DNA from: Crossaster papposus
Taxonomy: Eukaryota; Echinodermata; Asteroidea; Velatida; Solasteridae
NCBI GenBank assembly: GCA_037893245.1
Contig: JBAIAA010000750.1
Location: 310,001-374,000, forward strand
DNA: 64,000 nucleotides
Direction of reading: 5' to 3'
This document shows, one piece after another, positions 54,370 to 64,000 of the stretch (within the stretch, counting starts at the first letter, position 1; each line of letters opens with the position of its first letter). A program made the position numbers and the translations under genes. The notes under the pieces were generated by a model. That model was given only the letters and a program-made list of their open reading frames with translations, had not been told where the DNA came from and made no database searches.

Positions 54370-54715
54370 TTCATCGATCGGTCGATGGCAACGACCGATC
54401 GGTCGATGTAAAAGACCGATCGGTAGAAAGAAAGACCGATCGCTCGATGTAAAAGACCGATCGGTCGATGTAAAAGACCGATCGGTCGATGTAAAATACC
54501 GATCGGTCGATGTAAAAGACCGATCGGTAGAAAGACCGATCGGTCGATGTAAAAGACCGATCGGTCGATGTAAAAGACCGATCGGTAGAAAGACCGATCG
54601 GTCGATGTAAAAGACCGATCGGTCGATGTAAAAGACCGATCGGTAGAAAGACCGATCGGTCGATGTAAAAGACCGATCGGTCGATGCAAAAGACCGATCG
54701 ATGCGTTGAACGGGG
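54370..54715. repeat. Right subterminal CCGATCGG array
   Basis: Inverted counterpart of the left array, with the same two unit lengths but fewer copies. Confidence 0.9.
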
Positions 54716-54745
54716 TTTATGCCTCTTTGGCGTTCCATACAAAAA

Positions 54746-55808
54746 GGCTATAATTTGATGTGACCGTCATCGCAAATCAGCAAGGCATATTGCGTATATT
54801 ACTTCATGCGCTGTTTACATATTCGGCCGACTCGGGCGTAGCCTTTAAACAAGGCCACATGTCTGATAGACGCCGAGCGACTAAAAAGAGACTAATCGCG
54901 AAAACCTGAGTGAACGCCAGTGTGAATTGCCCAGACAAGTGGCCTTTATCAATCTGGTTTGGATTTCTTATGTTAACCTTTGTTTCCGACTGGAATCGCT
55001 ACCGAAATGGTAGCGTCCAATCAGCGAACGTATCTCCGCGTGACGTCAGCTTATATTTGAGTTGGACTAGTTCATTTTACAAACAGGGAATGTCCAATCA
55101 TGTCACTTACAATATTTAGCTCAAATCATTAGTTGCTTCCTAATTTATTGCAATTTTGCATGTAAAATAGATTTAAATGTGATATCTTGTATTTATTGTA
55201 TTTATCATTCATATATTCAACTCAGAAGCAAAATTTATATACGTTTTTTTACCTTTCTTACATGCTTTGATATTGAACGAATCACGAACGAAGCCAACTG
55301 GGAGATCGCCGTTCTGATTGGGCGTATTGGCACGCTAATATGTATCTATGAATAATTCATGCGGAGCAGTGAAACCTACATTGCAAAAGGCCTCGTGACA
55401 TTCGTCACTCGGTCGCGCGTTCACCCCGGGTATCTAGACTCATCCCAGCCGCTTAGCCAGAGTCACGAGGCCTTGTCAAAAGGCTAACTCGGGCGCGGCG
55501 CACGCCGCGACCGCGATAATACTTACCGACGCTAAAATTGATACAAAATTGAGGCCAGGCGCACATGTACAACGGCGGCACGTTATTCTGGACGTAGACT
55601 TGATGACAAGTCGTTAGATAGTCGGGTTTAATCCGTGTATTTCAGTTGAAGTTTATCGGCACGGCTGGTTTAAGACTAGTAACGTGCCGAGTTGCGACAT
55701 ATCTAACTTCGAATTTGGGAACGAGGCAACCGCAACCTCCCCCCTGTATATACCGAGTGGACCGCTATTATACCGACTTGGCACCAAGTCTATTGTGGAC
55801 GTGGCCCT
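54746..55808. other. No gene seen
   Basis: About 1 kb without supported exon, RNA gene or strong repeat. Confidence 0.35.
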
Positions 55809-56082
55809 GGGCCCAATTTCATAGCGCTGCTAAGCACACGATTTTCTGCTAACCGAGCCTCCGTCTATTTCATGGGGACCGTAAGCAGTAAGCGCAGCAA
55901 AAGGCACCCTTAACCTAGCGGGAAAATTTGCTTAAATCAGTGACGTAACAGTAGAATCTCCATGCGCGCGCAAACGTTAGCACAAAAACGCCGTGAAATA
56001 GCGCTTAAGGTTAGCAAATTTTTCTGCTAAAGTTAGCACGACTTTTCCGCTAACTGATAAGCAGCGCTATGAAATTGGGCCC
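55809..56082. mobile_element. GGGCCCAATTTC foldback, copy 1
   Basis: The ends GGGCCCAATTTCATAGCGCT and AGCGCTATGAAATTGGGCCC are perfect complements. The interior has GCTAACC and GGTTAGC-type inverted words. 274 bp, no coding. Confidence 0.8.
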
Positions 56083-56416
56083 TGTTAACCACAGAATTCC
56101 TCGCTTACGGTCACCATTTTCCGCTACTCCGCGCTAGCAGAAAAATTATTTGCTCACCCGGTAAGCACAGAATCCTTAGTTGCGGGATGTACGCATGCAG
56201 AGACCAACATATTCCTTGCTAACGCGTGAAATACGTTTACCGTAAGCACCGAATTTTCTGCTGTAAGCAGGGATTTTTCGTAGTAAGCAGAGCCAAGAAA
56301 TTGGGCCCAGGGCCCAATTTCTTGGCTCTGCTAACCACAGAATTCCTCGCTTACGGTCACCATTTTCCGCTAACCGCGATAGCAGACGGTATAAGCAGAG
56401 CCAAGAAATTAGGCCC
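56083..56416. mobile_element. GGGCCCAATTTC foldback, further nested copies
   Basis: A second piece ends CCAAGAAATTGGGCCC at 56308. A third runs 56310-56416, from GGGCCCAATTTCTTGGCTCT to AGAGCCAAGAAATTAGGCCC. Both share CACAGAATTCCTCGCTTACG. The series looks like repeated insertion into its own ends. Confidence 0.7.
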
Positions 56417-57289
56417 AGACCGATTGATCTCCATAAATGGAGCAAGTTCGGGCTATAGTTCGACTAACGTCGCTCGAACGCATAATGGTTGCAATATCCA
56501 TGGAGCTCCATGCACTAACCCGGGGCACGGTTGGCGCTGGTTAACTTAGTTGACAGTAGCCTCTTTTCATAGGAAAACAGAGGCGTGGACAAAGTGATGT
56601 CAGTAGTCGGACGGAAGGGAAAGGCAGTGAAAAACGTTAAGTGAAAATCTGGCGGGCCTAATGTAATTTTTGTCTTGTTTTTGGACCAACACGACTAACG
56701 TTATGACTTATCCTACTTACAGTATGGAAGAATAGTGCCAATGACCATCATGTCGCAAATGTAAACAAAGCGGTTGCCATCTTTTCATAAATAGTTCGCC
56801 GGGAGCGCGTGCGAACGTACAGTAGAGCATGCGCATTGGTAAAGCAGAGACTGACTAAAGGTTGGATGTCGCGTAGGCTGTTATGTGGGATTTCAAAGTT
56901 GTGCATTTTTTTTTGCTAAGGATGCTTTTTTTTGTTTCATTGGAAAGAGTAGACATCCAGGTTTCAGAAAAGTATTGGTAACATTTTTTTCCATTAACCG
57001 TATGGCCGCCATCTTGGATTTCAAAATGGCCGCCATTTGTTAACCAAATGTTTAATAAATCAAAGTATTAATGCTATGCGAAGTTCATTTTACTGACAAT
57101 TACTTCAATTTATTAAGCAAAGGAGTTACAGATACAAATAGTATTGATTGATACCATCTCACTGGTTGATAGCCATCTTGAATTTCAAAATGGCCGCCAC
57201 TTTAGGACAATGTTTTTTAACCCAGGATTGGAATTTCGTATGATCTCCATTTTGGTGTCAATACCCACATGTATTATGCTAAGGAGTTT

Positions 57290-58240
57290 AAAAACGCAGT
57301 AGAAGCGCAGTAGGATTGCCAAGAGCGTAATGGGAACGTAGTAGAGTCTACCTAGGTCGTGAGAGGGTCTCCATGGTCGCCAAACCTCGGCGATCTGGTC
57401 CAAAACGCAACGGGGGCGCAGTGAGAGCGTAGTGGGATATCAAAGAACGTACCGGGTACTTGGGACGTAGTGAAGTCTACCTGGGCGTGGCATGATCGTA
57501 ACAAGAGCGAGTTGGTATCGCCGTCTGCCTAATCTGCGACTGAAGTACGTCTGAAGTACGACCGCTGTACGCTTATCACGCTCTCACTACGCTCTTACCA
57601 CGCTCATACTGCACTTCTACTACGTCGTATAGGGCTTTTTCACGCTCATACTGCGTCCACACGGGGCTGCCAGTACGACTATGGCGCCCCCAATGCGTCC
57701 ATGGCGATGTTATGGAGCTTCCTGTACGATCACAGTGTGATTAAACTGCGATTATACTGCGTGTATAATACGTTCTGACTTTGACATGCGTAAAGGCCAC
57801 AAATGGTATACAGCCTATATCCTCCACACAACATACTAATGTGCATCTCCTCTTCACTATGGCTGTAGAGAGTCAGAACATAAACATTGTACAACAGATA
57901 GCAAATATCTAGCAACATCGAGCTCGCTGTATTTATAGTTGCCGCACGAACGCGGTACAAACGCACAGAACGTAGTGGGGACGTATTGAGAGCGTCGTAA
58001 GGTCGTAGCGAGGTCGTAGCGAGGTCGCCTTGGTCGCAGCAAAATCGCGTAGAGCGTAATAGGAGCGCAGTGAGAGCGTGGCGATGATCAAACTGGGAAC
58101 GCATAGGTCGCAGTGAGAGTGTAGTGAGAGCGCAGTGAGCGAGTCAAGAGCGTACTGTGAGCTACCTACCTCATAGATTTCAGGATTTTTTGCCAGTTTT
58201 CGGCGACCCCACTGCGTTTTTGATGAAAACTGCATCGCAG
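57290..58240. repeat. Imperfect GCGTAGTGGGA-type repeat in both orientations
   Basis: Variants of AGCGTAGTGGGA and AGCGCAGTGAGAGCGTAG recur at 57290-57480 and 57950-58260, and in the opposite sense (CTACGCTCTTACCACGCTC) at 57570-57660. Irregular period. Frames through it are incidental. Confidence 0.6.
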
Positions 58241-58371
58241 TAAGGTCGCCGTGGGATCGCACACCGGTCTGACAGGGGTATTAGGATGAAAAGTCTTAAA
58301 TTCCAAAATGGCCTCCATTTTAGAATCAGTTTGCTTAAAAACTTAGGATGTGAATGCCATAATCAACATTG

Positions 58372-60620
58372 AGTTTGCCAAGAAGATGCAATATTAATTG
58401 CCGGACAGCTGTAGGCATGGATGTCCTTGTACCTGTCATTGGGGTCAGGTACAGGATCCCTGTTGATGGCAATGAACTCGTGGGGAATTGTGTACATCAT
58501 AATGTTGGTGGCTGCTTCCTTTCTAGCTTGAAGTGAAGGCCCCTGCAGATTCTGCAGCATTGCAGTAAAACTTTTATTGCGCTGATAGATGTTCTGCACA
58601 AATCTAGCTGCTCTTCTCTAGATGGCTTGTACTTGATTGATGGGGGTTTGATGATGGGGATTCCAAACTGTTGAGCAATATTCTAAATGTGGCCTGACCA
58701 GAGAGATGTAAGCTTGGCTTGTTTCTGCAGCCGTGGGTTACAGTGCCTATAGATTCCTCTAAATTAACCCTAGCATCCGGTTGGCTTTCAAAGTGATGAT
58801 ATGTGTGTATTCCAGGAAAGTTTGCGTTTGTTTTTGATTGAAACAGGGGACGTATGACAAAGGGAACAATGGGGTCCCCTATTCCGCAAAGGTCCCCGAT
58901 TCAGACTCGTGTGCAAATCCTATGGCGATCATCCGAAAACGTTAGAGTACAAACAAAAGAGGGAAGACGGTCGGACAATGCCCCGTCCCCTATTGACGGC
59001 ATTTACCCACTTGTGTGGAGTTGAAAGATAGTCCCAGATATGGATGTTCATCAACTGATGACCGTACATCATAACCCAAGTGGTAGTCAAAGCCGATGTT
59101 GTTTTCCAGGTGGGAAACTTGCATCGCATGGCATTTGTCGATGTTAAACTTCATCTGTCATTTGGCTGAGCAAGAATGCAGCTGAATCAAGATCTTTTTG
59201 AAGAGCTCCGCATTCATACACCTTGTTAATAGAACGGTGAATAAAACAATCGATGTGATGAAGATTGATATACCATTGGTGAATGTGAGAAATAACAATG
59301 GCCCTACCACCGTGCCTTGGGGAACTCCAGAAAGAACATCTGACCACTCCGAAGCTTCGCCATCCACCACAACTCGCAGGCTTCTTTGGGTGAGGAAATT
59401 GTTGAACCACTTCAGAAGAGAGCCACAAACTCCGTAATGATATAGTTTTAATAAGGAAGAGCCTTAATAGGGTACTCTATCAAAAGCCTTAGAGAAGTCA
59501 AGAATGATGAAATCTGTTTGCTTTCTGTCATCCAAGGCCTCAGCAAGTTCATGAGTTGTAATGATAAGCTTTGATTATTCAAAGGAGCGGCCAGGGCAAA
59601 TGCCAAGTTGACTTTCAAAATAAAATGTTGTGAGTTTCATAATGATCCATCACAGGGATACAAATAATATGCTCAAGTATTTTACATGATATTGATGCGA
59701 GTGATACGGGTCGGTAGTTGGCGGCTTCACTGCGATCACCTATCTTTATTATGGAAACCATGTTTGCAATCCCCCAGTCATGAGGGATTTTACCAGACTT
59801 CAACGACTGTTGAAAGATGGATGACAAGATAGGAGATATTTTTTCCGCCATGTCTTTTAAAAAACGGGCTAGAATGGAATCCGGACCTGTTGCCTTGATG
59901 ATGCTAATCTTCTCAAGGAGTTTACGCCCACCACTCACTGATATTTCAATGTGCATCAGGAAACGAAGACTTGCCCATTGATGGCAGATCAGACAGACTC
60001 TCGGAGGTAAAAACAGACATGAATTTCATGTTAAAAATTCTAGCTTTACCTTTGTTGTCTGAGATGATCTTGTTATTGTGTGTAAGGGTGAGATACCAGT
60101 AGTATGTAGCGCCAGAAATTGTTTTTATGTTTGTCATTAAGATGCGGTTGGTGTATGACCAGTAGGAGGCTGGGATCTTTTTTCATTGCGGAATGACTTA
60201 AAATGATCCCAGTCATCCTTGGAGTTGGAAGCTTTTGCCTTCTTTTACATTCTGGCCTTCTTTCTGATCATACGTTCGAGGGAAGGTGTAATCCATGGCC
60301 GGTTGGCACGATATCCTACAATCTTACTAGGGGTGTTTTTCTTCATTGTCTGCAGAATAAAATTCTTCAACAGGAACCAGTTCTCATTGGTTGATCGCCG
60401 AGGTGCTGAAAAATTCTTCTTGAAAGGTTACAAAATCCGATCTCACACCTTCCATGTAACATTTGCTGTAAAAAACAGATTCTTCTAGGTGCCTTCTTGT
60501 TGACTGCAGGCTGGAAGTCAATGTCACTCAATACCGCCTCATGATCACTAATAATACCTTTTACTATACGAGTGTTCTGGAGTTTTGATGCGATGAAAGG
60601 GTTAGATCGTTGATTGCGGG
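58372..60620 (-). pseudogene. Jockey/CR1-type LINE relic, catalytic box deleted
   Basis: Reading from 60620 down: the endonuclease C-terminal part GIISDHEAVLSDIDFQPAV, the linker PWITPSLERMIRKKARM, then RT blocks ISIIKATGPDSI, ANYRPVSLASISCKILEHII and SGVPQGTVVGPLLFL. The LINE then continues with KDLDSAAFLLSQMTDEV. Between the last two, the FADD catalytic box and its surroundings are deleted. The C-terminal end LQARKEAATNIMMYTI, DPVPDPNDRYKD lies near 58600-58400. Many stops and shifts. 5'-truncated inside the endonuclease, next to a G run at 60622-60633. Confidence 0.75.
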
Positions 60621-61254
60621 AGGGGGGGGGGGAGTTGATAGCCTGAGGCTGGCATTGGTATATACAGGGTTAAGTAACCACAACGGCACCCAATAGCTCT
60701 CATATTGTCATGTTGTTACAGATTACCAAAAGGGTCAACAATTTAATTAGCATATTATGATCTGGTACAAGTAAAAACAGCATCAAAAGCAAATTATTAT
60801 TGTCAATTTTATAATTTACATTTATAGCTGCGTAATTACACCTGCCAGCCTAAGATTGCTGACAACAGCTAGAGCTACATGTATACATTTTATTGCCACC
60901 AAGTTTGACTTTATATGTTGCTCAAAACAAATGTTATAGGGCAACATTCTCTAGAAATGGCGGCCATTTTGAAATCCAAGATGGCGGTCATACGTATATA
61001 GCTATAAACTTAATTTTGATATTTTTGAACTCCCTGGTATTGAAAACATAGGCTTTGCCACCAAGTTTAACTCCATATGTTGCTCAGAACCAAAGTTATA
61101 GGGCAAATTATTTTGGAAACGGCGGCCATTTTGAAAATCAAGATGGCGGCCATACGTTTGACGGAAAAAAATGTTACCAATACTTTTCTGAGAGCTGAGA
61201 GTCTACTCTAGCCAATGAAACCAAAAAAAGCATCCTTAGCAAAAAAAAATGCAA

Positions 61255-62018
61255 ATATACATAGCATCCTACACTATATAGCTGGTCGTGCTTCTCTCTG
61301 GAACCCTTTCAGATTGGTTGCAGTAACTGCAGCCAAGGTAGCCTGTTCCAGATCCAAACATAATACGTCGATACATGTATGTACATATGGTCATGTACGT
61401 CGATATACGGCGTTATATTGCGCGAGATAAAAATACGACTTTGTTGCACAATTGAGTTACGACAAAATAATTGCACTGACGTGACGATATCTTAAAACCA
61501 ATGTTTCACTAACATTGCAACGTGGTCCGATGATTACAGTGTCTGCCATGTGCGGTGGTACATGTAGTGGGTTAATTTGAACCCTAGCGTGGGATCATGG
61601 TGCTGCTTGTGTCCTTGGGCAAAACACTTTATCACATATTACTCATAATAGGGGTAATGCCTTTTCTTCGGACTGTGGTTATATACCCCTAGCTCCCAGC
61701 TCTATTTGCACTTTGAAGAGATCCGTGGAACAGGGATCTTGTTTCAGTACGAGGGTCTGGTTTCTCCATTCTATCTCCCCTTAGTAGCCCCCACCTTGGC
61801 ACTTGTGGTGGTCAAATTGCATATTAAAAATTATAAATAAATATAAATAAATATAAGTACTATGAATATTGTTCTATAAAGTGGTAACAAACAATGTAGT
61901 TTATGTACACATCAACCCTGCACGAGTCCAGGTCTGAATCACCTCTCTAATTGAGTCCGAGTCATGCAGGTCGGTTCCGATTCACTTTTACATTTGTAAT
62001 ACCATTAGAAATCAATGT
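61255..62018. other. No gene seen
   Basis: Includes a fragment at about 61600-61800 with repeat-like low conservation. No supported exon. Confidence 0.35.
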
Positions 62019-62020
62019 TA

Positions 62021-62253
62021 GATTTTTGCCCTTCACCGATGTATACATGTATGCACTGTGTACTTGTCGGTGTGTAACCACTCGAGTGGGGCTTGACCCA
62101 CGACCTCCTGCTTTGTAGTGCAGAAAATGACATCACCACTCGACCACCGAGCTTACGGGATCCTGTGGCTGGTTCGAATCTGATGTACATATAGCACCGG
62201 GACTGCGATTTAACTATAATATTCAATATAGATTTTTGCCCTTCACCGATGTA
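62021..62253 (-). repeat. SINE S3 copy bracketed by a 23-bp direct repeat
   Basis: GATTTTTGCCCTTCACCGAT occurs at 62021 and again at 62231 (23 identical bases each). Between them, the minus strand carries a tRNA-like unit with GGTGGTCGAGTGGTGATG and AGGTCGTGGGTCAAGCCCC (box B), related to 39060-39120. The direct repeat may be a target duplication or part of a tandem unit. Confidence 0.6.
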
Positions 62254-62279
62254 CAACACTGTAGGTAGGCACACACAGA

Positions 62280-64000
62280 GTTATGGGGACAGGCTCCTTT
62301 GTTTGGAAAAGACAGACCGAGTAGTTGAGTCCCCATAGCGCGGTGGGTCTTCTTCAGTAAAGGTAGAACAAGGTAAAATTAGGGTATAACGAAAGAAAAT
62401 GTAGAAGGGAACAAATTAGGGTGATGCTAAAATTTTTAGAGTGTTCCGGTTTGAGATTAGAGATATTTCAGTTTACACACAAACCCTATGTACATGTACC
62501 GAAAGAATATATATATACTCGGTGTGTAACCACCACTCACCAGAGTGAACATTGGAAAAGTATTAACACTATGTGTAATAATAATAGGATTTAAGACCAA
62601 ATGCGAATACATACGACAGTGCGTCGGAAACTTGGGCCATTTCTAAGATCCCGACTTCGGTCCGTATAAGGCTCCATCTTCATTGCCATACTGAACGAAA
62701 AAAGGCACAATGCAGTCGAAGTTGGGGTTTGGGAAAAAGCTCTAAATAATAAAAATATCTTCAATGTTTGAAAACACTTCTCTCCTTTGTTATATTTTTT
62801 CGTTGATCTTTTACATAAACTATATAGAGTACAAAATATTTTAAACTTGTTTACAACTTTACAATTGACGGAAACATTGTAGTTTTCAAGACATAACTTT
62901 ATTCACAGTCCTAGTCGCTTCTGACAGAGTGGATGACTTTAACTTTCACCCAACAGTGCTTAAGTCCATAGATGAAAAACATTCATTATTTTGCAAAAAG
63001 AATGTAGAAAATTTAAGTTTGATCCTTGGATATTAAAAACAGTGGACAATTTATATTCACTGAAACTTTCAGTGAAAGATTTCAACCCTGCACGTTTTTT
63101 CTTCATTAAGGCTTTTGGCGTCTACTTTTTACAATTATAAAGTTATGCCAAGAACGTTAATTTCTCAGGAAACTCTTGGAATTTTGGATTTGGGATATAT
63201 CCCCAAAATGGGCTCAAGCTTTTGTGCATGGACACCTAAATTTAACTTCAAATGGGTCACTTTCTGCACATCATTGCCGGACCCTGTTTTTGAATTTGCC
63301 TTATTTATGCCAAAACATTCTAAAACAAATAGTTTATTGAACATGAGGGTCGATTTATTTTAACCGATTAATAATTTTGACAGCCAAAATTATTCAAAAT
63401 TCTTGACCTTTTTCTAGAAAATACCAAAATAATATTATTGTGGGGCAAGGTAGATTCCCATTATATAAATTGGTAGACAAGGCATCTGCTTGTGATAAGT
63501 CTAGTTTCGAGGTATCGCTTGCATGATGTGAGCGATTTTTCTGAGGGTTACCAGACGCAAAAGATAAACAACACTCCCTCTGTACCGGTTGTTGTTGTAT
63601 GGTAAAAAATAGTAGCGAAAAAGTTAATACAAATCACTTTTCCACTCATTGGGGGATTTAGATTATGAGTGATACTTCCCCCACGTGACAGTGTTAAACT
63701 AAATTATATTGCAATTACTTCTAGGTAAGGCCCTATTTTGATGTAAATTGACTATGAGTACAGCCTGTAGTCCCACATGCAGCATGATACAGGGCCGACA
63801 TACCCCCCCCCCCCCCCCCCCCCTGCCCCTCTATTGTGTTGGCCATTGTGCTCCCGGAATCTCAGGATTTTTTTTTTAGGTTTTAAGGAGTGGGGGGGGG
63901 GGGGGACGTGTGTTAGGTAACAATAGTGTAAAGTGGGTTAGGGTATAGGGATAAGGGGGGGGGGGGTACCCCTCGGCCCCATATCGTGCTGGGTATATGT
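62280..64000. other. No gene seen
   Basis: AT-rich sequence with a palindrome fragment near 62719 and long C or G runs at 63806-63823, 63892-63905 and 63956-63966. An 82-codon frame at 63115-63363 has no recognisable domain. Confidence 0.35.

Larger units (their letters stand above)
51027..54739. mobile_element. Giant 3.7-kb foldback element with CGATCGGT arrays
   Basis: The ends TATGGAACGCCAAAGAGGCA and its complement extend as perfect inverted repeats for nearly 50 bp and then into long arms. Each arm has an outer array of GACCGATCGGTCTTTTACAT-type units (51070-51725, 54370-54715) and an inner unique part (51731-52190, 53835-54290), giving arms of about 0.9-1.1 kb. CAAAAA flanks both ends (51021-51026, 54740-54745), consistent with a 6-bp target duplication. 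A third copy of the unique arm part is present inverted at 52205-52627. The interior has no transposase. It resembles non-autonomous elements with large inverted ends, but I cannot assign a superfamily. Confidence 0.8.
56903..61252. repeat. Long inverted repeat flanking a LINE relic
   Basis: The left arm (56903-57040, weaker to about 57200) and right arm (61115-61252, weaker from about 60955) are inverted. Shared strings are TTTGCTAAGGATGC, AGAAAAGTATTGGTAACATT and TATGGCCGCCATCTTG. The interior contains the repeat at 57290-58240 and the LINE at 58372-60620. It may be one large element with a later LINE insertion. No target duplication identified. Confidence 0.55.

Noticed and set aside
51027..54742. 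Frames rich in RSVFYIDRPIG-type repeats
   Set aside because: They are readings of the ACCGATCGGT subterminal arrays on both strands.

Overview
The window looks like a transposon- and satellite-rich piece of a marine deuterostome genome, most likely an echinoderm. I base this on spliced genes with long introns, a replication-type histone H2A followed by a metazoan histone 3' stem-loop and a CAAGAGAGA element close to the sea-urchin CAAGAAAGA signal, and abundant tRNA-derived SINEs, CR1-like LINE ends, foldback elements and mariner/hAT relics. The species is inferred, not proven. There is no bacterial-style operon, CRISPR array or rRNA.

The main host gene lies on the minus strand and covers about half of the window (1506 to at least 30953). 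It is a large secreted or extracellular protein built of GCC2/GCC3-like (ephrin-receptor-like) cysteine modules. I could place 13 exons by joining GT/AG sites with matching phases: 30953-30576, 30277-29590, 28746-28398, 25988-25829, 24975-24747, 24051-23858, 22985-22884, 20772-20571, 20053-19796, 5880-5555, 4984-4697, 2600-2465 and 1689-1506. One further Cys-rich exon (32996-32902) may be its 5' part. The gene is damaged. Exon 2 carries a Cys-to-stop change and a 364-bp TTAA-flanked MITE inserted in its coding sequence, two exons have single-base shifts in homopolymer runs, and one linking exon is missing. At the left edge a separate minus-strand gene starts (ATG at 122).

The 13.9-kb intron between 5880 and 19796 contains an H2A gene copy killed by two CGA-to-TGA changes (7753-7376), a foldback element wrapped around a degenerate telomere-like array (9786-10356), and 8.5 kb of satellite DNA (10.87-19.43 kb). 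The satellite consists of higher-order blocks of 16/17-bp units whose G-rich arrays grow 15, 41, 132 copies, followed by three 8-bp-period arrays.

The right half (34-64 kb) is mostly mobile DNA. It has a complete Ty3/Gypsy element with identical 160-bp LTRs, a 5-bp target duplication and an intact 1315-codon polyprotein (34084-38751). It also has a 617-bp foldback element with an exact 9-bp target duplication (39284-39900), and relics of DIRS-type and CR1/Jockey-type reverse transcriptases. There is a 3.7-kb giant foldback element with CCGATCGG subterminal arrays and a 6-bp target duplication (51027-54739), and several short foldback families. Host-like coding there is limited to two exon fragments: a SET-domain exon with two homopolymer frameshifts (46088-45917) and an exon with a KWDWLE motif (44012-43850). 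Long stretches show nothing recognisable.
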